A stretch of DNA of 64,000 nucleotides from CAZGKW01 sp964526295 (GCA_964526295.1 CAZGKW010000002.1:62001-126000); one strand, 5' to 3'; shown: positions 1 through 8,926, numbered from the stretch's first letter. A program made the numbers and translations. The notes: generated from the letters alone by a model not told the origin.

Positions 1-165
1 CAGGGCGCCCGACCCGGCGAAAAGGTCCAGCACAACGGCGTCCGGCACGTGGTCCGAGATCAGGTTGAACAGGTTCTCCCGGACGCGATCGGTCATGGGA
101 CGTGTGGCCAGCCCCTCCGGTGCGTCGAGGCGGCGGCCGCGATGGTGGCCGGCGATGATTCGCAT
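1..165 (-). CDS. rsmD: 16S rRNA (guanine-N2) methyltransferase RsmD, N-terminal part
   Basis: Reading the minus strand gives 55 codons that run off the left edge. The protein opens MRIIAGHHRGRRL, continues with the RPMTDRVRENLFN segment, and reaches the SAM-binding motif LDLFAGSGAL at the edge, which is the family's standard N-terminal layout. RsmD methylates G966 of 16S rRNA during 30S assembly in the cytoplasm. The chosen ATG gives the usual MRIIAG start; an in-frame ATG six codons upstream (183) is possible, and neither has a strong ribosome site. The gene is divergent from the cold-shock gene. The C-terminal part lies outside the window. Confidence 0.9.
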   Translation of the reverse strand, partial: MRIIAGHHRGRRLDAPEGLATRPMTDRVRENLFNLISDHVPDAVVLDLFAGSGAL

Positions 166-236
166 GGGCGATTCCGGGGACATGCTAGCCGCCCGGACGG
201 GCCGAATCAAGGGGCCGGGCCGGGATCGCATTCGGC

Positions 237-266
237 TTGACAGGCCATAGGGGCGGCCCCTAGGGT
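237..266 (+). promoter_or_regulatory. Promoter of the cold-shock gene
   Basis: TTGACA at 237-242 and TAGGGT at 261-266 are separated by 18 bases. This would give a leader of roughly 140 bases before the start at 411, comparable to the long 5' leaders of cspA-type genes, where the leader acts as a temperature-responsive element. Assignment is by consensus only. Confidence 0.55.
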
Positions 267-410
267 ATCGGTTTCCTCGGGTCGCACGGCTGCCGTGCGG
301 CCGGAGGGGGGGCGGGCCGAGGGGTGGCCCGTGGCCGTCGGTTCGCGTCAGGCTTCCCGGTGACGGACCGAGGCCAGGAAGCGACCGGGAAAACGTTAGG
401 AGTCAGGCTG

Positions 411-620
411 ATGGCGCGTGGCAAGGTCAAGTGGTTTAACGAACAGAAGGGGTATGGTTTCATCGAGCAGGACGGCGGCGCGGACGTCTTCGTGCACTAT
501 TCCGGCGTCTCGGGGACCGGCTTCAAGACCCTCGCCGAGGGCGAGGAGGTCGAGTTCGAGCTCGTCGACGGCCCGAAGGGCCCCAAAGCCGAGAACGTGA
601 CCCGCCTCCAGGCCATGTAG
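411..620 (+). CDS. Cold-shock domain protein
   Basis: The product is 69 residues, the normal size of a CspA-family single OB-fold protein that binds single-stranded RNA and DNA. The RNP1 motif KGYGFIE (about residues 13-19) and RNP2 motif VFVHY (about 26-30) are intact, as is the MARGKVKWFN opening. An upstream in-frame extension to 324 has no ribosome site, whereas AGGAG sits just before the ATG at 411, so I chose the short form. It is monocistronic: a promoter with a long leader precedes it and a strong hairpin follows. A role as RNA chaperone or in cold adaptation is inferred from family. Confidence 0.95.
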   Translation: MARGKVKWFNEQKGYGFIEQDGGADVFVHYSGVSGTGFKTLAEGEEVEFELVDGPKGPKAENVTRLQAM

Positions 621-649
621 GCGACCGCCGAGGCCGGGGACCGAACGCG

Positions 650-690
650 AAAGGCCCCTCGCCCCCTTCGAAGGGGGCGAGGGCCTTTTT
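650..690 (+). terminator. Rho-independent terminator after the cold-shock gene
   Basis: A long GC-rich hairpin has arms AAGGCC-CTCGCCCCC and GGGGGCGAGGGCCTT, with one bulged C and a TTCG-containing loop. It ends in five T on the plus strand and has A residues on the other side, so it could also serve the convergent rho gene. Confidence 0.85.
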
Positions 691-765
691 CGTGGTGCCC
701 CGCCGTAGGGCCACGCCATGGCCGGCCCACCGGGCGCTGCCCGTGGGCTTCGAGCCCTCGTGCGA

Positions 766-2145
766 TCAGGTCAGGTTCATCGAGAGGAGGAACTCGGCGT
801 TCGTCTGGATCTTCTCAAGCCGTTTCCGCAACAGCTCGATCGCCTCGACGACGTTCATCTCCGTCAGGACCTTCCGCAGCGTCCAGACGAACTTCAGCTC
901 CTCCGGGTCGAGCAGCAGCTCTTCCCTCCGCGTGCCGGAGGCGCTGATGTCGATGGCGGGGAAGACCCGCTTGTCCATGAGCCGGCGGTCGAGGTGGAGC
1001 TCCATGTTGCCGGTGCCCTTGAACTCCTCGAAGATGACCTCGTCCATCCGGCTGCCGGTGTCGATCAGGGCCGTGGCGAGGATCGTGAGGCTCCCGCCTT
1101 CCTCAATGTTGCGGGCCGCCCCGAAGAACCGCTTGGGCTTCTGGAGGGCGTTGGCGTCGACGCCGCCGGAGAGGATCTTCCCCGAGTGCGGCACCTCGGC
1201 GTTATGGGCCCGGGCCAGTCGGGTGATCGAGTCGAGGAAGATCACCACGTCCTTGCCGTACTCGACCAGGCGGCGGGCCTTCTCGATCACCATGTCGGCG
1301 ACCTGGACGTGCCGGCTGGTGGGCTCGTCGAAGGTCGAGGAGATGACCTCGGCCCCCGGGACGCCCCGTTCCATGTCGGTCACCTCCTCGGGCCGCTCGT
1401 CGATCAGGAGGATGATGACGACGCACTCGGGCTTGTTCGCCAGGACGGCGTTGGCCATCTTCTGGAGGAGGACGGTCTTGCCGGCCCGTGGCGGCGAGAC
1501 GATCAGGCCCCGCTGGCCCTTGCCGATGGGGGTGATCAGGTCGACGACGCGCATGTCCAGCTCGGTGGGCGTCGTTTCGAGGAGGAGCCGTTCGTCCGGG
1601 AACAGCGGCGTCAGGTCCTCGAAGTTGACCTTCTCGGGCAGCAGCTCGGGGTTGTCGTAGTTGATCGCCTCGACCTTGAGCATGGCGAAGTAGCGTTCGT
1701 CGTTCTTGGGCGGGCGGATCTGGCCGGCCACGATGTGGCCCGTCCTCAGGCCGAAGCGGCGGATCTGGCTCGGGCTGACGTAGATGTCGTCCGGGCTGGG
1801 CATGTAGGAGTAGTCGGGCGACCGGAGGAACCCGAAGCCGTCCGGCAGCACCTCCAGGACGCCCTCGCCGAACATCAGTCCGTTGGCCTGGACGCGGTTT
1901 CGCAGGATGTGGAAGATCAGGTCCTGCTTCTTCAGGCCTGCGTAGTCCGACAGGCCTTCCGTCCGGGCCAGGTCGTGGAGCTGGGCGACGGTCATCTTCT
2001 GGAGCTCGGCGATGTGGAGCTCGCTCCGCTTGGCCTGTTCGTAGCGGTTGTGGGCCTCCTGGTCGAACCCTTCGGAGCGTCCCTTGTCGCGGTCGCGGCC
2101 GTGGGCGGTACGTCGGTCCTTTTGGGAACTGGTGGTCTTGGCCAT
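766..2145 (-). CDS. rho: Transcription termination factor Rho (full-length copy)
   Basis: This 459-residue hexameric RNA helicase ends transcription at C-rich, unstructured RNA. In order it has a short charged tail (1-40), the helical Rho_N domain (about 41-85), the OB-fold RNA-binding domain with GFGFLR (about 102-107), and the RecA-like ATPase with Walker A SPPRAGKT (217-224), Walker B VVIFLDS, the Q-loop region SITRLARAHN and the R-loop SGKILSGGVD. All core motifs look intact. A GAGGAAG ribosome site precedes the ATG. It lies downstream of coaE on the same strand (84-base gap). A second, shorter Rho is encoded at 51821-52957. Confidence 0.97.
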   Translation of the reverse strand: MAKTTSSQKDRRTAHGRDRDKGRSEGFDQEAHNRYEQAKRSELHIAELQKMTVAQLHDLARTEGLSDYAGLKKQDLIFHILRNRVQANGLMFGEGVLEVLPDGFGFLRSPDYSYMPSPDDIYVSPSQIRRFGLRTGHIVAGQIRPPKNDERYFAMLKVEAINYDNPELLPEKVNFEDLTPLFPDERLLLETTPTELDMRVVDLITPIGKGQRGLIVSPPRAGKTVLLQKMANAVLANKPECVVIILLIDERPEEVTDMERGVPGAEVISSTFDEPTSRHVQVADMVIEKARRLVEYGKDVVIFLDSITRLARAHNAEVPHSGKILSGGVDANALQKPKRFFGAARNIEEGGSLTILATALIDTGSRMDEVIFEEFKGTGNMELHLDRRLMDKRVFPAIDISASGTRREELLLDPEELKFVWTLRKVLTEMNVVEAIELLRKRLEKIQTNAEFLLSMNLT

Positions 2146-2229
2146 CGGGTCTTCCTCATTTCGGAATGAACGGCGGACGTGTGTCTTGGGTCTTTTCGGC
2201 AGGTATAGGCTGGGGCCCGTTCGCGGACC

Positions 2230-2838
2230 TCATGGGTTCAGGATGTGCGACAGAATCGAGCGGACCTGGTCAAAGGAGCGTTCAGGCGTGGAACGGTTTT
2301 CTATGACGTAATCGGCCTGCTCGAGCTTGGACTTTAGGGGAAGCTGCGTGCCTTCACGACGGGCCAGCTCCGACGCGTCCCACCCGCGCGCCCGCATGGC
2401 ACGGGCCTGCCGGAGCGGTCCCTCTGCCTTAATATATACGAGCCGGTCGCACAGGTTGTCCAGTCCTTTTTCGAGAATCAGGGGGGCATCGAGGATGACG
2501 GCCGGCCGGCCGGCCCGCCGTCGGGCCGCCTCCACGGCCTGGCGAATCCGTTCGATAGTGGGCGGATGGACGATTTTCTCCAGTTGCCGTCGCTTCTCAG
2601 GGTCGCCGAAGACGGCCCGCCCGAGCTTCTCCCGGTCGACTTGGCCGGCCGGATCGAGCACCTCTTCGCCGAACGCTTCCCGGATGCGGTCCCGGATCGG
2701 CCCTTCGGCGAGCAGCTCGTGGACGATCGCGTCGGCGTCGACGACCTCGCACCCCAGCTCGGCGAACTGGCCCGCGACGAGCGTCTTGCCGCTGGCGATG
2801 CCGCCCAGGAGGCCGATGACGGGCGCGGGCTGCTTCAT
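2230..2838 (-). CDS. coaE: Dephospho-CoA kinase
   Basis: The product is 202 residues, normal for CoaE, which phosphorylates the 3'-hydroxyl of dephospho-CoA in the last step of coenzyme A synthesis. The P-loop GGIASGKT is at residues 12-19, followed by the DAD motif (DADAIVHELL) and a C-terminal ADYVIENRST segment typical of the family. It sits 79 bases downstream of polA and upstream of rho on the same strand. CoaE next to PolA is a recurring bacterial arrangement. The minus-strand orientation is clear because the plus-strand reading has no family signature. Confidence 0.95.
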   Translation of the reverse strand: MKQPAPVIGLLGGIASGKTLVAGQFAELGCEVVDADAIVHELLAEGPIRDRIREAFGEEVLDPAGQVDREKLGRAVFGDPEKRRQLEKIVHPPTIERIRQAVEAARRRAGRPAVILDAPLILEKGLDNLCDRLVYIKAEGPLRQARAMRARGWDASELARREGTQLPLKSKLEQADYVIENRSTPERSFDQVRSILSHILNP

Positions 2839-2917
2839 GGGTTATCCTTCGAGCCCGCTGCTTCGGCCTTCGCCCTGCCGGCTTCGGCGGACAAGCCCGC
2901 GGCGGGGTCCTCGCGGC

Positions 2918-5623
2918 CTATTCGGCTTCCATCCAGTTCCTGCCAGTCGCCGTATGGACGCGAAGGGGCACCGTCAGGTCCAGGGCCCCGGTCATCTCGT
3001 CGGCGATCCAACCGGCCTCCTCTTCGGCGTCGCCGGCGGGCGTCTCGAAGATCAGCTCGTCGTGGATCTGGATGAGCAGGCGGCTCGGGCGGCCCTCGTC
3101 CCGGATCCGCCGGGCGATCCGGTTCATCGCCACCTTGATGAGGTCGGCCGCCGACCCCTGGATGACCGTGTTGATGGCCGTCCGTTCGGGGAAGTTGAGC
3201 CGCTTCGGGTCCATCTTGTCGATGCCTTCGACGTACCGGCGGCGGCCGAGGATGGTCGTGACGTGGCCCTCGCGCTTGGCCCGTTCGAGGACCTCGGCCG
3301 TGAACGCCCGGACGCCCTGGTACCGGGCGAAGTACTCGTCGATGAACTGCTCGGCTTCGCCGACGCCGATCCCGAGGTCCCGCGACAGGCCGTACGCCGT
3401 CTTGCCGTAGATGAGGCTGAAGTTGACGATCTTGGCGGCCCGACGCATCTCGTAGGTCACGTCGGCCTCGTCGTCGACGCCGTGGATCTGGGCGGCCACG
3501 AAGGCGTGGATGTCTCGGTCCTCGTGGAACGCCCGGACGAGCTGCTCGTCGCCGCTGTAGTGGGCCAGCATCCGCAGCTCGATCTGGGAGTAATCCATGG
3601 CCATCAGGACCCACCCGTCGTGCCCCGGGACGAACGCCCGGCGGATCTGCCGGCCCTCGTCCGTGCGGATGGGGATGTTCTGGAGGTTCGGGTCGGACGA
3701 GCTGAGGCGCCCCGTTGCCGTCACCGTCTGGTTGAACGAGGTGTGGATCCGCCCCGTTTCCGGGTCGACGAGCTGCGGCAGGGCGTCGACGTAGGTGCTC
3801 TTGAGCTTCGCGAGCTGGCGGTAGGCCAGGACCAGCCGGGGCAGGGCATGCCGGTGGGCCAGCTCCTCCAGCACCGAGGCTGCCGTCGAGGGCCGGGCCC
3901 CGCTGGCCGTCTTCTTCAAGGGCTTCAGGCCGATCTCGTCGAAGAGGACTTCCGCGAGCTGCCGGGGCGAGTTGATGAGGAACTCGCGGCCGGCTTCCTC
4001 GTAGATCTCCCGCTCCAGGCCGTCGAGCCGCCGCCCGAGGTCCGCCGAGATGTCCTCCAGGACGCCCGTGTCGATGGCGACGCCCGTCTCCTCCATCGTC
4101 GCGAGGACCGGCACGAGCGGCATCTCGACGTCGCGGGCCAGCGCCGCCAGGCCCGCCTCCTCCATCTCCGCCTCCAGCCGGCCCTTCAGCCGCCACGTGA
4201 TGACGGCGTCCTCGACGGAGTACTCGGCGGCCGCCTCGACGGGCACCTCGGCCATCGTCCGGTCCGACTTTTTCTCGCCCAGGAGGGCCGTCAGGGGGAC
4301 CATCTTGTGGCCGAAGTAGTCCAGGGCCAGGGCGTCGAGGCCGTACTCCCGCCGCCCCGGGTTCACCAGGTAGGCCGCCACCATCGTATCGAACAGCGGC
4401 TCGGCGACTTCCAGGCCGGCGGCCCGGCAGACGAGGATGTCGTACTTCAGGTTCTGTCCCACGAGCAGCCGGTCAGTGGACGCGAGGACCGGTCCGAGGG
4501 TCTCCAGGACCTTCTCCAGCGGGAGGCAGCGGCCGCTCTCCAGGGCCCGGACCGGGACGTAGTAGCCCTCGCGGTCGGTCCAGGCGAAGCTCAGGCCCAC
4601 CAGCCCCGCCCGCCGGGGGTCGACGGCCGTCGTCTCGGTGTCGAAGGCGAAGGCGTCCTGCCGTGCCAGGTCGGCCGCGAGCCGCTCCAGGGCCTCCTCC
4701 GTCTCGACGAGGTGCGTCTGGATTCCACCGGCCGACCCGCCGTCGCCTTCGAGGTCGAACTCCTCGATGAACCGATTGAAGCCCAGCTCCCGGAAGCAGT
4801 CGAGGAGGGCCTGGCGGTCGTAGTCGTCCGGCAGGCGGCAGTCGGCCGGGTCGAGGTCCAGCGGCAGGTCGGCGCGTAGGCGGACCAGCTCGCGGCTCTT
4901 CAGGGCGTCCTCGCGGTGTTCCCGGAGCCGTTCCCCCAGCTTGCCCTTGATCTGGTCCACTTTCTCCAGCAGGGCGTCGAGCGACCCGTGCTCGGAGATG
5001 AGCTTGACGGCGTTTTTTTCGCCGACGCCGGGCACCCCGGGGATGTTGTCCGAGGCGTCTCCCATGAGGGCCAGGACGTCGGTCATCCGGGCCGGGTCGA
5101 CGCCCCGTTTCTCGCGGATGCCCTCCTCGTCGAGCATGTCGAAGCTCTTCGTGTCGAGCATCCGGACGCCGGGCCCGACGAGCTGCTCGAGGTCCTTGTC
5201 GCGGGTGCAGATGACGACCTCGAAGCCGGCGTCGTGGGCCCGCCGGGTGAGGGCGGCGATGCAGTCGTCGGCCTCGTAGCCCGGCACCTCCGCCGACGCC
5301 ACCCCCCGAAGGTCCAGGATCCGCCGGGCGTAGGCGATCTGGGCGGGCAGGTCCTCCGGCATGGGCTTGCGTTGGGCCTTGTAGTCGGCGTACTCCTCAT
5401 GACGGACGGTCGGGCCCCGGCTGTCGAAGCAGGCCACCAGGTAGTCGGGGTCCGCCTCCCGGAGGACCTTCAGGAGCGTCGAGACGAAGCCGAACGCCGC
5501 CCCGATGGGCTCCCCCTTGGGGGTGGTGAGGCCCTTGATGGCGTAGTAGCTGGCGTAGAGCTGCCCGTGCGAATCGATGATGTAGAGCCGCGGGGGCATG
5601 CGTGCGGGGTCCGTCCTGGGCAT
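2918..5623 (-). CDS. polA: DNA polymerase I
   Basis: The 901-residue polymerase fills gaps during Okazaki fragment processing and repair. Three domains follow in order. The 5'-3' flap nuclease (about 10-290) has the acidic motifs YEADDCIAAL, CTRDKDLEQL and GDASDNIPGVPGVG. The 3'-5' exonuclease (about 320-490) keeps DxE (FDTETT), the GQNLKYD motif and YSVEDAVIT, so proofreading may be active. The polymerase domain has motif A MDYSQIELRML, motif B AAKIVNFSLIYG and motif C QIHDELIFE. The listed ATG gives MPRTDPARMPPRLYIIDSHG; the second Met could be the true start. A TTGACT-17-TAGCAT promoter lies just upstream. Confidence 0.97.
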   Translation of the reverse strand: MPRTDPARMPPRLYIIDSHGQLYASYYAIKGLTTPKGEPIGAAFGFVSTLLKVLREADPDYLVACFDSRGPTVRHEEYADYKAQRKPMPEDLPAQIAYARRILDLRGVASAEVPGYEADDCIAALTRRAHDAGFEVVICTRDKDLEQLVGPGVRMLDTKSFDMLDEEGIREKRGVDPARMTDVLALMGDASDNIPGVPGVGEKNAVKLISEHGSLDALLEKVDQIKGKLGERLREHREDALKSRELVRLRADLPLDLDPADCRLPDDYDRQALLDCFRELGFNRFIEEFDLEGDGGSAGGIQTHLVETEEALERLAADLARQDAFAFDTETTAVDPRRAGLVGLSFAWTDREGYYVPVRALESGRCLPLEKVLETLGPVLASTDRLLVGQNLKYDILVCRAAGLEVAEPLFDTMVAAYLVNPGRREYGLDALALDYFGHKMVPLTALLGEKKSDRTMAEVPVEAAAEYSVEDAVITWRLKGRLEAEMEEAGLAALARDVEMPLVPVLATMEETGVAIDTGVLEDISADLGRRLDGLEREIYEEAGREFLINSPRQLAEVLFDEIGLKPLKKTASGARPSTAASVLEELAHRHALPRLVLAYRQLAKLKSTYVDALPQLVDPETGRIHTSFNQTVTATGRLSSSDPNLQNIPIRTDEGRQIRRAFVPGHDGWVLMAMDYSQIELRMLAHYSGDEQLVRAFHEDRDIHAFVAAQIHGVDDEADVTYEMRRAAKIVNFSLIYGKTAYGLSRDLGIGVGEAEQFIDEYFARYQGVRAFTAEVLERAKREGHVTTILGRRRYVEGIDKMDPKRLNFPERTAINTVIQGSAADLIKVAMNRIARRIRDEGRPSRLLIQIHDELIFETPAGDAEEEAGWIADEMTGALDLTVPLRVHTATGRNWMEAE

Positions 5624-5668
5624 CCTCGGGTGACAGGAGGGCCCGGCCGAAAGGGCCCGGACCGGGGC

Positions 5669-5697
5669 ATGCTAAGGCGGGGCGAGGGGCAAGTCAA
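5669..5697 (-). promoter_or_regulatory. Promoter of polA
   Basis: On the minus strand TTGACT (5697-5692) and TAGCAT (5674-5669) are 17 bases apart, about 46 bases before the polA start. It would drive polA and possibly coaE and rho behind it. Confidence 0.55.
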
Positions 5698-5907
5698 GTC
5701 TCGGCCGACCGCATGGCAACGCAAAGTAGAAACGTCCGGTCCTCCGCCGGCTTGAACTGACCGGTTGAACGGCTGACGCCTGGGGTGTGGCAGGGGCGGC
5801 GGCGTGTTCGCTGTCTGCGCCGGCCGGTGCTTCGGCCGTATAACCGTATGCCGGGCAGGCCGGCACCGGACCTCCGAGCCGGGGGGGGCGACGCACGGCT
5901 TTTTGAG
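5698..5907. other. Intergenic region between divergent polA and the BRCT-like gene
   Basis: This is the middle of a 418-base non-coding stretch (5624-6041) flanked by outward-facing promoters. I see no further gene or clear hairpin in it. It contains a G-run near 5881 and no convincing operator. Confidence 0.4.
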
Positions 5908-5936
5908 TTGACAAAAACCGTGGCCCGACCTAGGGT
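5908..5936 (+). promoter_or_regulatory. Promoter of the membrane coiled-coil/BRCT-like gene
   Basis: TTGACA (5908-5913) and TAGGGT (5931-5936) are 17 bases apart, giving a leader of about 100 bases. Both boxes match those of the cold-shock promoter at 237-266. Confidence 0.6.
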
Positions 5937-6041
5937 TACCGGCGATTACGGGGGCGGTAACGTGCGGTTTCCCGCCTGCTCCGGCCCGGCGGGGTGAGGC
6001 CACCCGGCCGGTCGGTTGTCCACTGATACGGAGGTCTTCCT

Positions 6042-7493
6042 ATGGCCAGGCGAACGATCCAGGCCCGACGCGCCAGTCCCTATCTGCTGTACCTGCTGAT
6101 CGCTTTCGTCGTCCTGACGCTCGTGTTTGCGGTCCTGTTCATCCTGGCCTACAACAAGTGGTCCACCGAGCGGGTCTACGTCTTCGGCGAGGCCCGCATC
6201 GAACGGGCCGCGGAGATCAACGCCGACCTGTGGATGGACCTCACGAGCCGCTATCCCCAGCTCCAGACGACGAACCTCGTCGATGTCGTGAACGCCAGAG
6301 ACGAGTTGGCCAAGGCATACGAGGCCGACATTCACCAGCTCCTCGAAGTGCTGACCGCCGACCCGTTCCAGAACCAGTCCGAGCGCGAGCTGCGCCTGAC
6401 CGCCTCGGCCGAACGGGCCCGGACCAACCAGCGGCTCGAAGCCGCCAACAACACCCTCATGACGAGCTTCCAGGTGGCCGGCGGCCAGGGCGAGAAGGCC
6501 GGCAGCGTCCAGGCGGCCCTCGATGTCCTGAGCGACCGAATCACCGACCTGATGGGGAACATCAACGAGGACGCCAAGCGTCTCGTCGAGCTCCAGAACC
6601 AGCTCGACGCTCGCCTCGCCGAGCTGGACGTCGCCAAGGCCCAGTACGCCGAGGACATTCGGCAGCAGGTGGTGGCCCACCAGGCCGAGAAGGGGCGGCT
6701 CGAAGCCGCCCGAGATTCCGCCCTCGCCACCATCCAGGCCCTCGAAGCCAACATCGAGCAGATCAAGGACCAGCAACTGGCCGACCGGCGCGAGAAGTTC
6801 GCCCAGGAGGAGAAGTTCCGACTCGAAGTCAACAGCCTGAACAACCAGCTCGCCGAGATACGCGAACGCCTCGAGAAATTCAGAGAGGCCCCCAAAGAGG
6901 TCGACATCGACGGCAAAATCGTCCGCGTCGCCGAGTTCGGCAACGTGGCCTATTGCGACCTGGGCCGGCAGGATGGCGTCCTGCTCGGGCTGACGTTCTC
7001 CATCTTCGGGGAGAACACCATCGGCCTGCCCGGCGCGGCGCCCAAGGCCCAGGCCCGCGTCGTCCGCATTCTGGGCGCCTCCAGCGAGCTCCGCGTCTAC
7101 GAGCAGGACCGGCCCGTCGTCGCGGGAGACGTCCTCATCAACCCGGTCTACGACCGGACCCGGCGGATGAGCTTCCGCCTGGTCGGCAAGATCGACATCG
7201 ACGACGACGGCCGCGACGATACGGAGCGCCTGAAGGGCCTGATCCAGCAGTACGGCGGGCGGATCGACGACAGCCTCAGCGTCAAGACGGATTACCTTGT
7301 GACGGGCGAAGAGCCGACCGTGCTGTCGCCGCCGGGCGCGGAAGCCCCGCCGGCCCAGCGGGAGGCTTACGAACGGGCTCGCCGGGCGTTCGAGGCCTAC
7401 ATCGGCGAAATGGCCAAGGCCCAGAACTACGGCATCCCGATCCTGTCGCTGAACCGGTTCCTCGGGCTGGTGGGTATCGCCGGGCAAGGTTGA
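6042..7493 (+). CDS. Membrane-anchored coiled-coil protein with C-terminal BRCT-like domain
   Basis: I do not recognise a named family. The 483-residue protein has a basic N-terminus (ARRTIQARR), one membrane helix (about 14-37) and a long heptad-rich, Gln/Glu/Ala-rich coiled coil (about 95-285). A beta-rich middle domain follows (about 287-372, with CDLGRQDGVLLGLTFSIF and VVAGDVLINPVYD). The C-terminal region (about 375-480) resembles a BRCT fold: FRLVGKI, LIQQYGGRID, SVKTDYLVTGEE, then YGIPILSLNRFLGLVG. By the positive-inside rule everything after the helix would be outside the cytoplasm, an odd place for BRCT. GGAGG precedes the ATG and a clear promoter lies upstream. A structural role in the envelope is a guess. 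Confidence 0.75.
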   Translation: MARRTIQARRASPYLLYLLIAFVVLTLVFAVLFILAYNKWSTERVYVFGEARIERAAEINADLWMDLTSRYPQLQTTNLVDVVNARDELAKAYEADIHQLLEVLTADPFQNQSERELRLTASAERARTNQRLEAANNTLMTSFQVAGGQGEKAGSVQAALDVLSDRITDLMGNINEDAKRLVELQNQLDARLAELDVAKAQYAEDIRQQVVAHQAEKGRLEAARDSALATIQALEANIEQIKDQQLADRREKFAQEEKFRLEVNSLNNQLAEIRERLEKFREAPKEVDIDGKIVRVAEFGNVAYCDLGRQDGVLLGLTFSIFGENTIGLPGAAPKAQARVVRILGASSELRVYEQDRPVVAGDVLINPVYDRTRRMSFRLVGKIDIDDDGRDDTERLKGLIQQYGGRIDDSLSVKTDYLVTGEEPTVLSPPGAEAPPAQREAYERARRAFEAYIGEMAKAQNYGIPILSLNRFLGLVGIAGQG

Positions 7494-7562
7494 GTCCGGG
7501 GCTGCCGTAGCGGAACCCCCGGACCTGCGATCCAGGATCCGGCGCCGGCATCCTGCGCTCTC

Positions 7563-7596
7563 GCACGCGGCGGGTCATACGCGGCCCGTCGCGTGC
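7563..7596 (+). other. Long GC-rich hairpin
   Basis: Arms of 12 bases (GCACGCGGCGGG and CCCGTCGCGTGC, 11 Watson-Crick pairs plus one G-T) enclose a 10-base loop. It lies 70 bases after the upstream gene and before the aminotransferase promoter. No T-run follows, so it may be a pause, an RNA 3'-end stabiliser or a partner of Rho-dependent termination. Confidence 0.4.
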
Positions 7597-7634
7597 TTCG
7601 CGCGCGGGGCGAGCGGGCCCCCTCGCCGATGCCT

Positions 7635-7664
7635 CTGGACGCCGCCCTGCCGTGCCGCTAGGAT
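7635..7664 (+). promoter_or_regulatory. Promoter of the aminotransferase gene
   Basis: CTGGAC (7635-7640) and TAGGAT (7659-7664) are 18 bases apart, about 70 bases before the start codon at 7733. Consensus match only. Confidence 0.4.
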
Positions 7665-7732
7665 GCTCCCGCCGCAGGGCCGCCGGTGGGCCCTGCTTAA
7701 TAAGTCGCGGCATCCGAGAGAGGACCTGTCCG

Positions 7733-8926
7733 ATGAAGATCAGCCAGCGCGTCGCCGGAATCCGCCCCTCGATGACCCTCGCCGTCAGCGCCAAGGCCAA
7801 GCAGATGAAGGCCGACGGGGTCGACGTCGTCAGCTTCGGCGCCGGCGAGCCGGATTTCCGCACGCCCGACCACATCTGCGAGGCGGGCATCCAGGCCATC
7901 CGCGACGGCCACCACGGCTACGTCGTCCCCGCTTCGGGGCTGGCGGGCCTGAAGCAGGCCGTTTCGGACTATCTCGCGCGCCAGTGCGGCCTACCCTACG
8001 GGCCCTCCCAGATCATCATCACGACGGGGGGCAAGTACGCCCTGTTCGAGGCGTTCCTGTCGACGCTGGAGCCCGGCGACGAGGCCGTCCTCCCCGCGCC
8101 CTACTGGGTCAGTTACCCCGAACAGATCCGTTTCTGTGGGGCCGAGCCGGTGGTCGTCGAGGCCCGGTCCGATGCGGGCTTCAAGATCACCCCGGCCCAG
8201 CTCGACGCCGCCATGGGCGACCGGGCGCGGGGCGTCGTCCTGAACTCGCCTTCCAATCCGACGGGCGTCGTCTATACTCGTGACGAGCTGGCCGCCCTGG
8301 CCGAGGTGGTCGTCGGCCGCGACGTCTGGGTCTTCAGCGACGAAATCTACAACGAGCTGGTGTACGACGGCGTGGAGACCTGCTCGTTCGCCGCCCTGGA
8401 CGAGCGTCTGATGCAGCAGACGATCACTTTCGGCGGGGCGTCGAAGACGTGGGCCATGACGGGGTGGCGGATCGGGTGGGCCGCCGGGCCGGCCGAGGTC
8501 ATCTCCGCCATGGGCCGCCTCCAGAGCCAGTCGACCTCCGCCCCCACGTCGATCGCCGAGTACGCCGCTGTCGCCGCCCTGACCGGGCCCGAGGAAGCGG
8601 TCCGGGCGATGTACCAGGAATTCGACCGCCGACGCGTCTACATGGCCGAGCGGCTCGAGGCCATGCCGGGCGTCCGGTGCGTCCGGGCCCAGGGGGCGTT
8701 CTACGCCTTTCCGGACGTCAGCGGGACGTACGGGCGGGTCCTGGGAGGCCCGGTCGAGGGGCCCCGGAGCGTTGCCTTCGCCGAGAAGTGCCTGGAAGAG
8801 GCCCACGTGGCGGTTGTGCCGGGTGCGGCGTTCGGCGACGACGACTGCGTGCGCCTCTCGTTCGCCACGAGCATGGAGCAGATCACCGAAGGCCTCGATC
8901 GGCTGGCCCGCTTCGTGGGGTCCTGA
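7733..8926 (+). CDS. Pyridoxal-phosphate aminotransferase, aspartate type (class I)
   Basis: The 397-residue enzyme is the normal length for fold-type I, subgroup I-beta aspartate aminotransferases, which move the amino group between aspartate and 2-oxoglutarate. It shows FGAGEPDFRTPDHI near the N-terminus, LNSPSNPTGVVY, the PLP-contact SDEIYNELVYDG, and the PLP lysine in SKTWAMTGWRIGW (Lys238). A C-terminal RLSFATS carries the substrate-carboxylate arginine. GAGAGGA precedes the ATG; the longer in-frame reading from 7652 lacks a ribosome site. The exact amino acid specificity (aspartate, prephenate or broad) cannot be read from the sequence. Confidence 0.93.
   Translation: MKISQRVAGIRPSMTLAVSAKAKQMKADGVDVVSFGAGEPDFRTPDHICEAGIQAIRDGHHGYVVPASGLAGLKQAVSDYLARQCGLPYGPSQIIITTGGKYALFEAFLSTLEPGDEAVLPAPYWVSYPEQIRFCGAEPVVVEARSDAGFKITPAQLDAAMGDRARGVVLNSPSNPTGVVYTRDELAALAEVVVGRDVWVFSDEIYNELVYDGVETCSFAALDERLMQQTITFGGASKTWAMTGWRIGWAAGPAEVISAMGRLQSQSTSAPTSIAEYAAVAALTGPEEAVRAMYQEFDRRRVYMAERLEAMPGVRCVRAQGAFYAFPDVSGTYGRVLGGPVEGPRSVAFAEKCLEEAHVAVVPGAAFGDDDCVRLSFATSMEQITEGLDRLARFVGS

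Noticed and set aside
718..2169. Plus-strand open frame of 483 codons opposite rho
   Set aside because: Antisense of the conserved rho gene; repetitive His/Val/Asp text.
2327..4879. Long plus-strand open frame (850 codons) opposite polA
   Set aside because: It is the antisense of polA and coaE in GC-rich DNA; its protein is low-complexity (His/Arg/Val-Asp runs) with no family motif.
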